IMG/VR virus record: IMGVR_UViG_3300037278_000728
Span: 1 to 64,000 of that record
Source of the DNA: a virus
Strand: one strand, 5' to 3'
DNA length: 64,000 nt
This document shows positions 25,098 to 33,705 of this stretch, piece by piece. Each line of letters starts with the position of its first letter. The stretch's first letter is position 1. The notes beneath the pieces are model-generated. The model was not told the DNA's origin. It made no database searches and saw nothing but the letters and a program-made list of their open reading frames with translations. The position numbers and the translations under genes are program-made.

Positions 25098-25383
25098 AAA
25101 GAATTGCGAATATTGTAATAAAGAAATTGAAGGTAGGATTATTAAACGATTTTGTAATATATCTTGTAGTAAGGCGTATAATGATGACCAATATTTTTCT
25201 AGAAAAATAGAATATGATGATTCTTATTGGCATTCTGATGCAAAAACAAGTGTTATTAGAGAATTAGCTCGGGATAGAGCAATTAACGATATGGGATTTG
25301 AAGTGTTACATGTAGCCGAACATGATTTTAAAACTAATAAAGATATGGTGCTTCGACAATGTCTAACTTTTCTGAACAAATAG
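25003..25383 (+). CDS. VSR-like homing endonuclease inside the split terminase intein
   Basis: 126 aa in a frame different from both intein halves. ATG follows AGGAG, overlapping the N-half by 95 bp and the C-half by 25 bp. There is a small zinc finger C-E-Y-C ... F-C-N-I-S-C (about residues 35-55), then the nuclease core D-D-S-Y-W-H-S ... A-R-D-R-A ... G-F-E-V-L-H-V-A-E-H-D-F and C-L-T-F-L-N. This matches the Vsr-like/EDxHD endonucleases found in phage fractured genes. It should cleave intein-free terminase genes and spread the element. Confidence 0.8.
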   Translation: MNMNLQSGPEQTYQISVSIDSLGKEHSQRKYKKNCEYCNKEIEGRIIKRFCNISCSKAYNDDQYFSRKIEYDDSYWHSDAKTSVIRELARDRAINDMGFEVLHVAEHDFKTNKDMVLRQCLTFLNK

Positions 25384-27035
25384 AACGAAAATTCGTTGAT
25401 ACCATCGAATCCGATGAATGGGAGATTGAAACGGATTCCGGGTGGGAACCTATATCTGTTATTAATAAAACTGTTCCTTATGAAAAATGGCATCTTGAAT
25501 TAGAAAATACCGCATTGGATGCTGCCGATACACATATTGTTTTCGATGAAAATATGAATGAAATATTTTTAAAAGATATACAAAATAATCAATTAATTCA
25601 AACAAAATTTGGCCTGCAAAAAACTAAAAACATATTTTCATGCAATGAATCCGAAAATATGTTTGATATTACTGTGGATAGTCAAAATCATAGATTTTAT
25701 TCCAACGATATTCTTAGTCATAATACAGTCACTGCTGCTGGATATTTATTGTGGTGCGCAATGTTTATAAGTGACCAGACAATTCTTATTGCAGCCCATA
25801 AATTTACCGGCGCTTCAGAAATTATGTCACGTATAAAATTTGGATATGAAAATATGCCCGATTTTATACGTGCCGGAATAACGGAATATAATAAGCAGAG
25901 TATTGTATTTGATAATGGCTCAAAAATTGCTTCACAAACAACAACTGAAACAACTGGTCGAGGTATGAGCATAAACATCTTATACCTTGATGAGCTCGCG
26001 TTTGTTAAAAGACAGCAAGTTGCTAGAGAAATGTGGACATCTTGCAGTCTTACCTTAGCGGCTACTGGTGGTAAGGCTATTATTACTTCAACACCGAATA
26101 ACTCTGATGATTTATTTGCGGAAACATGGAATGCGGCAAATAAAACTGAAGATGAATTGGGTAATACTTTACCTAATGGAGTAGGAATAAATGGATTCAA
26201 AGCATTCAGGGCATATTGGTATGAGCATCCTGAGAGGGATGATGCCTGGGCAGCAATGTGGCGAGAGAAAATCGGCAATGAACGATTTGAACGCGAAATT
26301 CTGTGCCGCTTCGTTACCTATGAAGAAACACTAGTTTCACCAATTAAATTAAGTGAATTGACTGGTGTAGATCCAATCGAACATATGGGGCAAATTAGAT
26401 GGTATACGACTCCAGAAAAAAATAGAACATATCTTGTTGCATTGGATCCGAGTTTTGGCACTGGAGGAGATCCGGCGGCTATTCAAATATTAGATGCAAT
26501 TTCAAAGATACAATGCGGAGAATGGTGTCATAATAAAACTCCCATTGAAGGCCAAGTAAAAATTTTGACAGAAATTACAACCTATCTCACCGAGATAGCT
26601 GGAATTAATAATGTATTTTATTCTGTTGAAAATAATTCTGTGGGTGAAGCGACATTAGTGACTATCCGTGATATTGGAGAGGAAAATATTCCAGGCATAT
26701 TTTTATCCGAGCCAATGAAATTGGGGCAAGCAGCAAAATTTAGGAAAGGATTCTGTACAACCGGCTCAAGTAAAAGAACAGCTTGCTCAAAATTAAAACA
26801 ACTAATCGAATCAGATAAATTAACGGTAAAAAGTAAAAAATTGCTTTCAGAACTAAAAACATTTATTAGTATGGGTAATTCATATGAGGCAAAAATAGGC
26901 GAAACAGATGATTTAGTTACCGCAATGTTGACTATTGTTCGTATGTTAGATTCTATAAAAAATTATATTCCTGGATTGGATGATGATCTTAGAGAGATTG
27001 AAATGCCTCTACCATTTTTTGTTGATCTATATTAA
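25359..27035 (+). CDS. 17: C-half of split intein plus large terminase C-extein
   Basis: 558 aa. Residues 1-122 are the intein C-half: block B-like D-T-H-I-V-F, blocks F/G F-Y-S-N-D-I-L-S-H-N ending with the required Asn (25722-25724). The C-extein starts at Thr 25725 (T-V-T-A-A-G-Y), restoring the Walker A G-K-T. It carries Walker B I-L-Y-L-D-E-L, the coupling motif T-S-T-P, and the nuclease motifs L-D-P-S-F-G-T-G-G-D and D-D-L-V-T-A-M. Spliced terminase would be 520 aa (T4 gp17: 610). It packages DNA into the prohead and cuts the concatemer. Confidence 0.88.
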   Translation: MSNFSEQIERKFVDTIESDEWEIETDSGWEPISVINKTVPYEKWHLELENTALDAADTHIVFDENMNEIFLKDIQNNQLIQTKFGLQKTKNIFSCNESENMFDITVDSQNHRFYSNDILSHNTVTAAGYLLWCAMFISDQTILIAAHKFTGASEIMSRIKFGYENMPDFIRAGITEYNKQSIVFDNGSKIASQTTTETTGRGMSINILYLDELAFVKRQQVAREMWTSCSLTLAATGGKAIITSTPNNSDDLFAETWNAANKTEDELGNTLPNGVGINGFKAFRAYWYEHPERDDAWAAMWREKIGNERFEREILCRFVTYEETLVSPIKLSELTGVDPIEHMGQIRWYTTPEKNRTYLVALDPSFGTGGDPAAIQILDAISKIQCGEWCHNKTPIEGQVKILTEITTYLTEIAGINNVFYSVENNSVGEATLVTIRDIGEENIPGIFLSEPMKLGQAAKFRKGFCTTGSSKRTACSKLKQLIESDKLTVKSKKLLSELKTFISMGNSYEAKIGETDDLVTAMLTIVRMLDSIKNYIPGLDDDLREIEMPLPFFVDLY

Positions 27036-27044
27036 TAGTTTTCG

Positions 27045-27052
27045 TATAAATA
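27045..27052 (+). promoter_or_regulatory. Late promoter
   Basis: Exact TATAAATA, 15 nt before ATG 27068, with GAGGG as SD: a short but conventional leader. Confidence 0.7.
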
Positions 27053-27067
27053 TAACAGAGGGTTACC

Positions 27068-28489
27068 ATGCCAAAAGTTATAGATAATGTATCAACCAAT
27101 TTGTATGACTTTTTAAAGTCGCGATTTGAGCTAGGAGAAAGTGTAGATGAGAATGGTGTATCTACTTTAGATCCATCAAAGATGATGTGTTTTACCTTTG
27201 ATTATGTAGATAAGCACGGAGAGGATGTTGGATGTGTGGTAATTTCGCTCTTAGAAGATCAAGATAGTGCTAATTCTATCAAAATTTATTTTGGCGACGA
27301 ACTTGCAAATGTTGAATCAGAAACCCAGAAGGAATGGATGAAATTTCTTGGTGAGATTCGATTATTTGCAAAAATGCACATGCTAGGATTTGATGTTAGA
27401 AATATTAATAAGTCAACTATTACTCGAAGAGATATAGCGCCAATGTTTGAGAGCACATTTGGACCAATCGATGGCACGGTTAGAACTAGCAAACAACCAT
27501 TAGAAAATATGCAGATTATTATTAAGCATACCGATAGAGTTGATCCAAAGGTTAAGAATAGTCGTTCACGTAAAATCCAGAAAATTTATCTTTCGAGTGC
27601 AGCCGGTGAAAAATTTTTGCTACCTTTTAAGAGCTTAATGGCTGCAAGAGCAATGGCTCGGCATATTTTTAATGGTGGCACACCGTATGATACGATTGGA
27701 TCCAATATTTGTCATATGGTAGCGGAAATGGCCGCATTAGCTTCTTTTGTACGACATATGAGTTCAAGAATTGACACGCCGGAAGCAATTAATGCTCTTA
27801 ATTCTGCAAAAGAACGATGCACAGAAATTAAGCATCAGTTGGGCAGACTTAGCTCGCAAGGTGGATATACAAAGATTACACCAGAACTCGAGTCTGCATC
27901 TGTAGATTTTGACGATGATACTGATACAGATTTTTTTGGTGAAGAGTTAGACGACAAAAATAAATCTGCGCTGCCGTATGTTATGAGAGCTTATCATAAT
28001 AAATCTAAACTCCCGGAAGAAGGCGAGTTTGAGCAATGGGCAAATAATAAACAGATCGCGGAATCTGTTCCTTTTCATAGTAAATTGATTAAATGGGCCG
28101 AATCAAATAAAATTTTCCCTAACTTAGAGCAGGCGATTATTCAGGTAAAACAGCCAAAGTTATATACAGAGTTGCAGCGACTGCGAACTGGCCGTGCCAC
28201 TTCAAATTTAGTGCATGAAAAGAAAAAAGAGATTTTAAAAGCAATGACCTTAACAGAAGCAGATGAGCCAGCCGCGGCTGGCTGTGCTAGTCCGTTTACC
28301 ACGCCGGATTTAAAAAGAGTTAAGGAATTTCACAGTAAAAAAGAATTAGATAAATTAAAGACAACTAATGGTGAAGCGAGTCCTTTTTCATTGTTATCAA
28401 AATCAGAAGAATTAGATGATGAAAATTTAGTTGAAAGTGAAATGCGAGATATCGTACGACTTTCGGGCTCGGCACATGGAACTCGCTGA
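27068..28489 (+). CDS. Conserved phage protein of unknown function
   Basis: 473 aa, SD GAGGG, exact late promoter. Globular N-terminal ~230 residues (F-T-F-D-Y-V-D, F-G-D-E-L, basic K-N-S-R-S-R-K-I-Q-K-I-Y), an acidic D-D-D-T-D-T-D-F-F-G centre and a charged helical C-terminus. No catalytic motif seen. The family is unfamiliar to me beyond resemblance to large-phage hypotheticals. Late promoter and position after terminase suggest a virion or assembly role. Confidence 0.6.
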   Translation: MPKVIDNVSTNLYDFLKSRFELGESVDENGVSTLDPSKMMCFTFDYVDKHGEDVGCVVISLLEDQDSANSIKIYFGDELANVESETQKEWMKFLGEIRLFAKMHMLGFDVRNINKSTITRRDIAPMFESTFGPIDGTVRTSKQPLENMQIIIKHTDRVDPKVKNSRSRKIQKIYLSSAAGEKFLLPFKSLMAARAMARHIFNGGTPYDTIGSNICHMVAEMAALASFVRHMSSRIDTPEAINALNSAKERCTEIKHQLGRLSSQGGYTKITPELESASVDFDDDTDTDFFGEELDDKNKSALPYVMRAYHNKSKLPEEGEFEQWANNKQIAESVPFHSKLIKWAESNKIFPNLEQAIIQVKQPKLYTELQRLRTGRATSNLVHEKKKEILKAMTLTEADEPAAAGCASPFTTPDLKRVKEFHSKKELDKLKTTNGEASPFSLLSKSEELDDENLVESEMRDIVRLSGSAHGTR

Positions 28490-28694
28490 CGATGTTCAAC
28501 AATATTGGAAAACAATGCGGCCTCGATTACAACAAATGATAACCGAGGTCGTAAAAAATAGAGCCTCACTCCAGAAGAAAATAAACTATTTAGATCATTA
28601 TATGCGGCATGCCTCATATCCTAATAAAGAAAAAGCAATGAATCATATAGATGCTCTGATACAAGATGTTATTAATAATAAAAATAATAATTGA
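28476..28694 (+). CDS. Small helical protein overlapping upstream gene
   Basis: 72 aa from ATG 28476, overlapping the previous gene by 14 bp. A TTG at 28431 would add 15 residues. Helical and basic, ending N-N-K-N-N-N. Not recognised. Confidence 0.5.
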   Translation: MELADDVQQYWKTMRPRLQQMITEVVKNRASLQKKINYLDHYMRHASYPNKEKAMNHIDALIQDVINNKNNN

Positions 28695-28703
28695 AGATTT
28701 TTC

Positions 28704-28732
28704 TTGCTTTATGATAAATAGTTGTGTATCAT
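28704..28732 (+). promoter_or_regulatory. Sigma70-type promoter for gp32, with embedded late-like box
   Basis: TTGCTT, 17-bp spacer, TATCAT. The spacer contains GATAAATA (28713-28720), so the same spot may serve early and late transcription. Confidence 0.55.
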
Positions 28733-28753
28733 ATAAAGAGTAACACAAATGGT

Positions 28754-28793
28754 AACTGTACTATTAAACATGGAACTGTAATATTAAACATGG
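28754..28793 (+). promoter_or_regulatory. Tandem 20-bp repeat in the gp32 leader, candidate translational operator
   Basis: Two adjacent 20-bp copies (28754-28773, 28774-28793) with one mismatch, each containing TATTAAACATGG. They end 10 bp before the SD AAGGAG. In T4, gp32 represses its own translation by binding an unstructured leader rich in UUAAA; these copies provide two UUAAA units in the matching place. Confidence 0.55.
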
Positions 28794-28811
28794 AATACAA
28801 GGAGAACTAAC

Positions 28812-29795
28812 ATGGGTAACGCACTCGCTGAAATCAGGGCTCGTCTAGCAGCCGCTGAAAAAACCAAAACATTTACAAGTGATAATGCATTTTTTCCGTT
28901 TTGGAATGGAAAACCTGATAGCACCTCAACCGTACGATTTCTTCCTGATGGTGATACCACTAATCCCTTCTTTTGGGTAGAAAAACTTCAGATTAAGCTC
29001 CCATTTTTGGGTATTAAAGGTGGAGATTCAAAGCCAGTTACAGTAAGTGTACCTTGCGTTGAAATGTTCCCGAAGTCCGAATATCCGCAAGGCTGCCCTA
29101 TACTAGCCCAAGTTCGAGCATGGTATAAGGATCCTAGCATGAAGGAAACAGCCAATAAGTATTGGAAGAAGCCATCTTATCTTATGCAGGGATTTGTTCG
29201 AGAGAATGCCGTTCCAGATGATAAGGCTCCGGAGAATCCAATCCGTAAGTTTTCACTTAACAAGCAACTTATCAATTTAGTAAAGGCTGGCCTTAGGGAT
29301 GTCGATATGGAAAATATTCCCAGTGATTATGAAAAGGGAACTGATTTCCGTATCGCTAAGACGCAAAAGAGCCAATATGCAGATTATGGTACAAGTTCTT
29401 ATGCACGACGTGAATCTGCACTTACACAGACTGAATTAGATGCAATTGAGCAATATAAGTTGAGTAACTTGTCTGAGTTACTTGGCAAGAAGCCCACCGA
29501 CATTGACCTTAAGGTTATTGTTGAGATGTTCGAAGCATCAGTTGATGGAGAAGAATATGATCCTGAACGTTGGGGTAAGTTTTATCGTCCATCAGGCATG
29601 AAGTTTGATAAGGGCGACGAGTCAACCGTATCTACTTCTCTTACCGAGCAGCTTCCTGCTGCCAAGGTTTCAGAAGTAACACACGAAGAAGCGACAAGTT
29701 CTTCACCGGTTAAAACGGTTCCTGCTCCGGCTAGCAATCGTCCATCTGCTGAAGATATTTTAGCAAAGATTAAGGCTCGCGGCCAGGCAAAGTAA
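28812..29795 (+). CDS. 32: Single-stranded DNA-binding protein, T4 gp32-like
   Basis: 327 aa, SD AAGGAG. N-terminal basic helix followed by F-F-P-F-W-N-G-K-P-D-S-T-S-T-V-R-F-L-P-D-G, the conserved gp32 OB-fold entry, then a core with F-F-W-V-E-K and Y-W-K-K-P-S-Y-L-M-Q-G-F. The zinc-site region keeps only C-V-E-M-F ... G-C-P-I, so the full His-Cys3 site of T4 is not obvious. The tail is flexible and ends in a helix (A-E-D-I-L-A-K-I-K). It coats ssDNA and recruits UvsX, primase and helicase partners. Confidence 0.88.
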   Translation: MGNALAEIRARLAAAEKTKTFTSDNAFFPFWNGKPDSTSTVRFLPDGDTTNPFFWVEKLQIKLPFLGIKGGDSKPVTVSVPCVEMFPKSEYPQGCPILAQVRAWYKDPSMKETANKYWKKPSYLMQGFVRENAVPDDKAPENPIRKFSLNKQLINLVKAGLRDVDMENIPSDYEKGTDFRIAKTQKSQYADYGTSSYARRESALTQTELDAIEQYKLSNLSELLGKKPTDIDLKVIVEMFEASVDGEEYDPERWGKFYRPSGMKFDKGDESTVSTSLTEQLPAAKVSEVTHEEATSSSPVKTVPAPASNRPSAEDILAKIKARGQAK

Positions 29796-29809
29796 TAATC
29801 CTTTCTAAC

Positions 29810-29837
29810 ATGAGGCCAGTTTAATACTTGGCCTCAT
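29810..29837 (+). terminator. Hairpin between gp32 and uvsX
   Basis: ATGAGGCCA, 10-nt loop, TGGCCTCAT. The stem is good but the following CCCCATT is not T-rich, so it may be an attenuator or mRNA 3' stabiliser. Confidence 0.55.
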
Positions 29838-29873
29838 CCCCATTAACAATTTAAAATAAAAGGAGTATTACTT

Positions 29874-30953
29874 ATGGGTAAGCCTTTCGATGTAGCAAAA
29901 TTTAGACGTGGAATCACTAAATCAATTCCTGGAATGTCTGTAGGATTTCGCGATCCAAAAACTTGGATTTCAACCGGTAACTATTGTCTTAATTATTTAA
30001 TTTCCGGAAGTTTTACTGCCGGGGTACCTTTAGGTAAGGTTTCTATTTTGGCTGGTTCACCGGGTGCGGGAAAATCTTTAGTAGCATCCGGAAGTATCAT
30101 TAAAAATGCGCAGGCCCAAGGAATTTATGTAATTTTAGTAGATTCGGAAAATGCGCTCGATGAGGCGTGGCTACAAGCTATTGGTGTAGATACCAGTGAC
30201 GAGAAACTATTAAAACTTAACATGGCAATGATTAATGATGTTGCCAAAATGATTAATGATTTTGTTCAGCAATATCGGGATATTCCAATTGAGGATCGTC
30301 CAAAAGTATTGTTCGTTATCGACAGTCTTGGTATGCTTTTAACACCTACAATGATTGACCAGTTTGCCGCTGGCGAGTTAAAAGGCGATATGGGTATTAA
30401 GGCAAAACAGTTAAAGGCACTTATTATTAATTGTGTTAACATGTTCGGGGATTTAGAAATTGGCATGATAGCAACCAATCATACTTATTCTTCGCAAGAT
30501 AAATATACAGACGATATTATTTCCGGCGGAAGCGGCCCCCTTTTCGCCGCAAGTATTGTTGTTTCAATGAATCCTCTTAAATTAAAAGAAAATGAAGACG
30601 GTGTAAAAGGGTCCGACGTATTGGGTATTCGATCAAAATGTAAAATTTTGAAAACTCGTTATAATAAGCCGTTCGAAGCCGTAGAAGTGGTAATCCCTTG
30701 GACAACTGGAATAGATCCCTATTCGGGATTGTTTGATTTATTTGAAAAGCAAAAGTTGATTGCTAAGGAAGGAAATAGATATGTGTATGCCGATTTATCT
30801 GGCATTGAACATAAGCATTGGCGTAAGGAATATCTAACTAACTCGGATGGTATTTTGGATCTCATTATGAAAGAATTCGATTCTGATCGTACTACTAACC
30901 TATTATTAGAGGGAACCGAAGATAATGAAATCGTGGATAATACAAACAATTAA
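29874..30953 (+). CDS. uvsX: RecA-like recombinase UvsX
   Basis: 359 aa, SD AAGGAG. Walker A is A-G-S-P-G-A-G-K-S-L (about residues 60-69), Walker B V-L-F-V-I-D-S-L-G, and T-N-H-T-Y is the Q/N motif region. Length is close to T4 UvsX (391). It catalyses strand exchange in recombination-dependent replication. No intein is present at its P-loop, unlike terminase and uvsW here. Its last 29 bp overlap the homing endonuclease. Confidence 0.92.
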   Translation: MGKPFDVAKFRRGITKSIPGMSVGFRDPKTWISTGNYCLNYLISGSFTAGVPLGKVSILAGSPGAGKSLVASGSIIKNAQAQGIYVILVDSENALDEAWLQAIGVDTSDEKLLKLNMAMINDVAKMINDFVQQYRDIPIEDRPKVLFVIDSLGMLLTPTMIDQFAAGELKGDMGIKAKQLKALIINCVNMFGDLEIGMIATNHTYSSQDKYTDDIISGGSGPLFAASIVVSMNPLKLKENEDGVKGSDVLGIRSKCKILKTRYNKPFEAVEVVIPWTTGIDPYSGLFDLFEKQKLIAKEGNRYVYADLSGIEHKHWRKEYLTNSDGILDLIMKEFDSDRTTNLLLEGTEDNEIVDNTNN

Positions 30954-33063
30954 ACAACATGCTAACCATGCGGTTGCATTGATTTCTAAAAATGTAGCTG
31001 CATGGGAATGGGTGTTGCTTAATTGTGATGAAAATGCTATAACAAATAAAGAAAAAATTTATACTGCAATTACTAAAGAACAAATTCTTTGCCCTTGCGG
31101 CTCCGGTAAGCATCGTTATATTTCTGGGTGGAATCATATATTCTTTTGTGATAAGGGCTGTAGAGCCGCTCAGGCAAGTAAAACAGAAACTAACTTGAAA
31201 AAATATGGAGTTGCACATCCTAGCAAACTATCTAGCACAACCGAGAAGAGGCGCCGAACTACTATTCAAAGATACGGAGTGGATAATCCGTTTAAATCAG
31301 CGGAAATAAAAGAAAAAATTAAAGAAACAAATCTCGAAAAATATGGCGTTGAATTTATCACGCAAGCCTCGGCCATTAAAGATAAAATTAAAGAAACCAA
31401 TTTAGAAAGATTCGGCGTCGAGCATCCGATGCAGAATGAAGAATACCGGAATATGGTTCGCCAGTCAAATCTTGAAAAATTTGGGTTTGAATTTCCTACA
31501 CAACGGCCGGAAATTAAGAAAAAAATTTGTGATACTAATTTATTTCGTTTTGGAGTAGAATATCCTACACAATCACCACAAATACTTAATAAAATTAAGA
31601 AAACAAATATAGAAAGATATGGCGTGGATAACCCGTTTAAATCAACGGAAATAAAAGAAAAAATTAAAGAAACAAATTTCGAAAAATACGGCGAAGAATA
31701 TGCAGCTCAATCGGAAGAAATAAAAAATAAAACAAAAGAAACTAATATTAAAAAATACGGTGTTGAAAATGTTGGCCAAGTAAAAGAATTTCGAGATAAA
31801 AGTAAGAAAACAAATCTCGAAAAATATGGCGTGGATAATCCTTTATTATCGATAGAAATTCAAAATCGAATTCACGCAACCAATGTAGAAAAATATGGGG
31901 GAATATCGCCCGCGTCTTCTGCTACTGTTCGGCAAAAGATGAAAGATACGATGCTTCGAAAATATGGTGTTCCTTTTGCACTGCAAAAACATTACTCTGC
32001 GTATGCCTTAGAAATTTTAAATGATAAAGAAAAATTCTCGGATTTATTCAAAATTTATAGTCTTCCAGAAATTATTAATAAATTGGGAGTATCCGAAACA
32101 ACTATATATGTAACACACAATAAATACGGTTTAAATTATATTTCTTCGAAATCAAGTTGCTATGAGCACGAAATTAATAATTGGCTTTCTACATTTATTG
32201 AAGCAGAAATTAAGATGCACGATCGGACAATATGCGCTCCGAAAGAAATAGATATTTTAATTCCTTCGAAAAATTTTGCAATTGAATTTAACGGGAATTA
32301 TTGGCATAGTGAATATGCCGGCAATAAATCACACTCATACCATTACGATAAATTCAAGAAATGTGCCGAACAGAATATTCAACTGCTTTCAATTTTCGAA
32401 GATGAATGGTGCAAAAAACCGGACATTTGCAAATCGATTATTAAAAATTCATTGGGTTATGGGACCAGAATTTATGCAAGAAAATGCAGTATTGAAAAAA
32501 TTGATAACATTGATTTAAAGGAGTTCCTTGATAATAATCATCTCCAGGGGTGGGTTAGTGGAAATAGCGCATTCGTGATGAAATATAATAATGAAATTGT
32601 TGCCGCCATGACTTTTGGCAGACCACGATACAATAAAACTTCTGAATGGGAATTATTGAGATTGGTATTTAAGAATGATACAATTATTATTGGCGGAGTT
32701 GAAAAATTATGGAAATTTATGCTCTCTGAGTTACAGCCAAAGTCGATTATAAGTTATTGTGACAGACGCTGGTTCACCGGTAAAGTATATGCGAAATTGG
32801 GTTTTAATAAGATATCTAATGGTAAACCTATCTATTGGTATACAGATTATTTAACCAGATGGCATCGTAGTAAATTCACTAAAAAGAAGCTGCTTAAATT
32901 AAGTGCAGATCCAAAATTAAATCCTCTAAACGAAGACTGGTCGATTTATACCGAATCTCAAATAACAAAAAATATACTTAATCTAGATAGAATTTGGGAT
33001 TGCGGGCAAGATAGCTGGCTGTGGACATCTAAAGAAAAACAGAAAGGAGAACTTATTGACTAA
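30925..33063 (+). CDS. Hef-like free-standing homing endonuclease with tandem DNA-binding repeats
   Basis: 712 aa, starting inside uvsX (ATG after GAGGGAACCGAAGATA). About residues 90-345 are ten-plus repeats of 27-36 residues with core T-N-L-E-K-Y-G-V-D-N-P-F, likely sequence-recognition modules. The C-terminal part has F-A-I-E-F-N-G-N-Y-W-H-S-E ... L-L-S-I-F-E-D-E-W (about 450-495), a Vsr-type nuclease core related to the one at 25003. A conserved C-terminal domain (A-M-T-F-G-R-P-R-Y, Y-C-D-R-R-W-F-T-G) follows. It probably cuts related phages lacking it near uvsX and is copied by repair. Confidence 0.8.
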   Translation: MKSWIIQTIKQHANHAVALISKNVAAWEWVLLNCDENAITNKEKIYTAITKEQILCPCGSGKHRYISGWNHIFFCDKGCRAAQASKTETNLKKYGVAHPSKLSSTTEKRRRTTIQRYGVDNPFKSAEIKEKIKETNLEKYGVEFITQASAIKDKIKETNLERFGVEHPMQNEEYRNMVRQSNLEKFGFEFPTQRPEIKKKICDTNLFRFGVEYPTQSPQILNKIKKTNIERYGVDNPFKSTEIKEKIKETNFEKYGEEYAAQSEEIKNKTKETNIKKYGVENVGQVKEFRDKSKKTNLEKYGVDNPLLSIEIQNRIHATNVEKYGGISPASSATVRQKMKDTMLRKYGVPFALQKHYSAYALEILNDKEKFSDLFKIYSLPEIINKLGVSETTIYVTHNKYGLNYISSKSSCYEHEINNWLSTFIEAEIKMHDRTICAPKEIDILIPSKNFAIEFNGNYWHSEYAGNKSHSYHYDKFKKCAEQNIQLLSIFEDEWCKKPDICKSIIKNSLGYGTRIYARKCSIEKIDNIDLKEFLDNNHLQGWVSGNSAFVMKYNNEIVAAMTFGRPRYNKTSEWELLRLVFKNDTIIIGGVEKLWKFMLSELQPKSIISYCDRRWFTGKVYAKLGFNKISNGKPIYWYTDYLTRWHRSKFTKKKLLKLSADPKLNPLNEDWSIYTESQITKNILNLDRIWDCGQDSWLWTSKEKQKGELID

Positions 33064-33448
33064 TATACGACAAGAAGTATTTAACATAATTTCTACTGAG
33101 CGTGACTACCAGGACATTAGATGGCCACGCCCAGCGCATAATCATAGCGTAACAGAATATTTGGTTTACCTAGATCATTATATAAAACATGCTATGGAAT
33201 TAGTCAGTACAACTAATGGTGATTATAGTGCATTACCTGATTTGAGAAAAATTGCCGCGCTTGCTGTTGCGGCAATGGAAGAGCATGGAGTTGTCGAAAG
33301 ATTAACTGCAAATTCACCCGATTTAACGGCCCTTAAGGATAATCAAATTATTAACGTTATGGATGAAGGGACTACTATCATGCAAATGAATAATTGGGCA
33401 GCAGATTTGCATGATAAGAGTACTGCCTATAATGTAACTAGCAGATAA
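33056..33448 (+). CDS. Conserved phage protein, MazG/NTP-PPase-like candidate
   Basis: 130 aa from TTG 33056, chosen because AAGGAG lies at proper distance and no ATG does; overlaps the previous gene by 8 bp. The pattern S-T-E-R-D-Y-Q-D-I-R-W, H-N-H-S-V-T-E-Y-L-V-Y, then L-R-K-I-A-A-L-A-V-A-A-M-E-E-H-G is typical of phage all-alpha proteins related to nucleotide pyrophosphohydrolases. The catalytic E-x-x-E/E-x-x-D set is not clear, so enzymatic function is uncertain. Confidence 0.55.
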   Translation: MTNIRQEVFNIISTERDYQDIRWPRPAHNHSVTEYLVYLDHYIKHAMELVSTTNGDYSALPDLRKIAALAVAAMEEHGVVERLTANSPDLTALKDNQIINVMDEGTTIMQMNNWAADLHDKSTAYNVTSR

Positions 33449-33460
33449 TAAAGGATCATT

Positions 33461-33703
33461 ATGACGAAAGAAACGCCTGAATTAATTTCTGAATGTTGGC
33501 AGTTGTTAGTAGAATATATTCCGCGCCGCGATCATACCTCGGCCGCAGAACAATTAGTTAGCTATCTTAATTCTATTTTGGATAAGGATGAATTACGAGC
33601 CGTAGCCGATTTAGATTCTGATTTGAATGAAGCCTATCAGATTGTTGCAGAAGAGGAAGATGCGGATGATGCCTATTGGGATCCTTCGGAAGATGAGGAA
33701 TAG
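33461..33703 (+). CDS. Small acidic protein
   Basis: 80 aa, SD AAAGGATC. Helical N-terminus and a very acidic C-terminus (E-E-E-D-A-D-D-A-Y-W-D-P-S-E-D-E-E). Such tails can mimic DNA or bind gp32-like proteins; this is speculation. Co-transcribed with the neighbours. Confidence 0.6.
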   Translation: MTKETPELISECWQLLVEYIPRRDHTSAAEQLVSYLNSILDKDELRAVADLDSDLNEAYQIVAEEEDADDAYWDPSEDEE

Positions 33704-33705
33704 TA

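Noticed and set aside
24927-25724. Group I intron instead of split intein in the terminase
   Set aside because: The flanking frames carry intein-type Cys start, block B/F/G features and terminal His-Asn before Thr, which an intron would not need. An RNA test would settle it.
24675-27035. Terminase interruption as plain sequencing error or pseudogene
   Set aside because: The same architecture recurs in uvsW at the same motif, with SDs for the inner frames.
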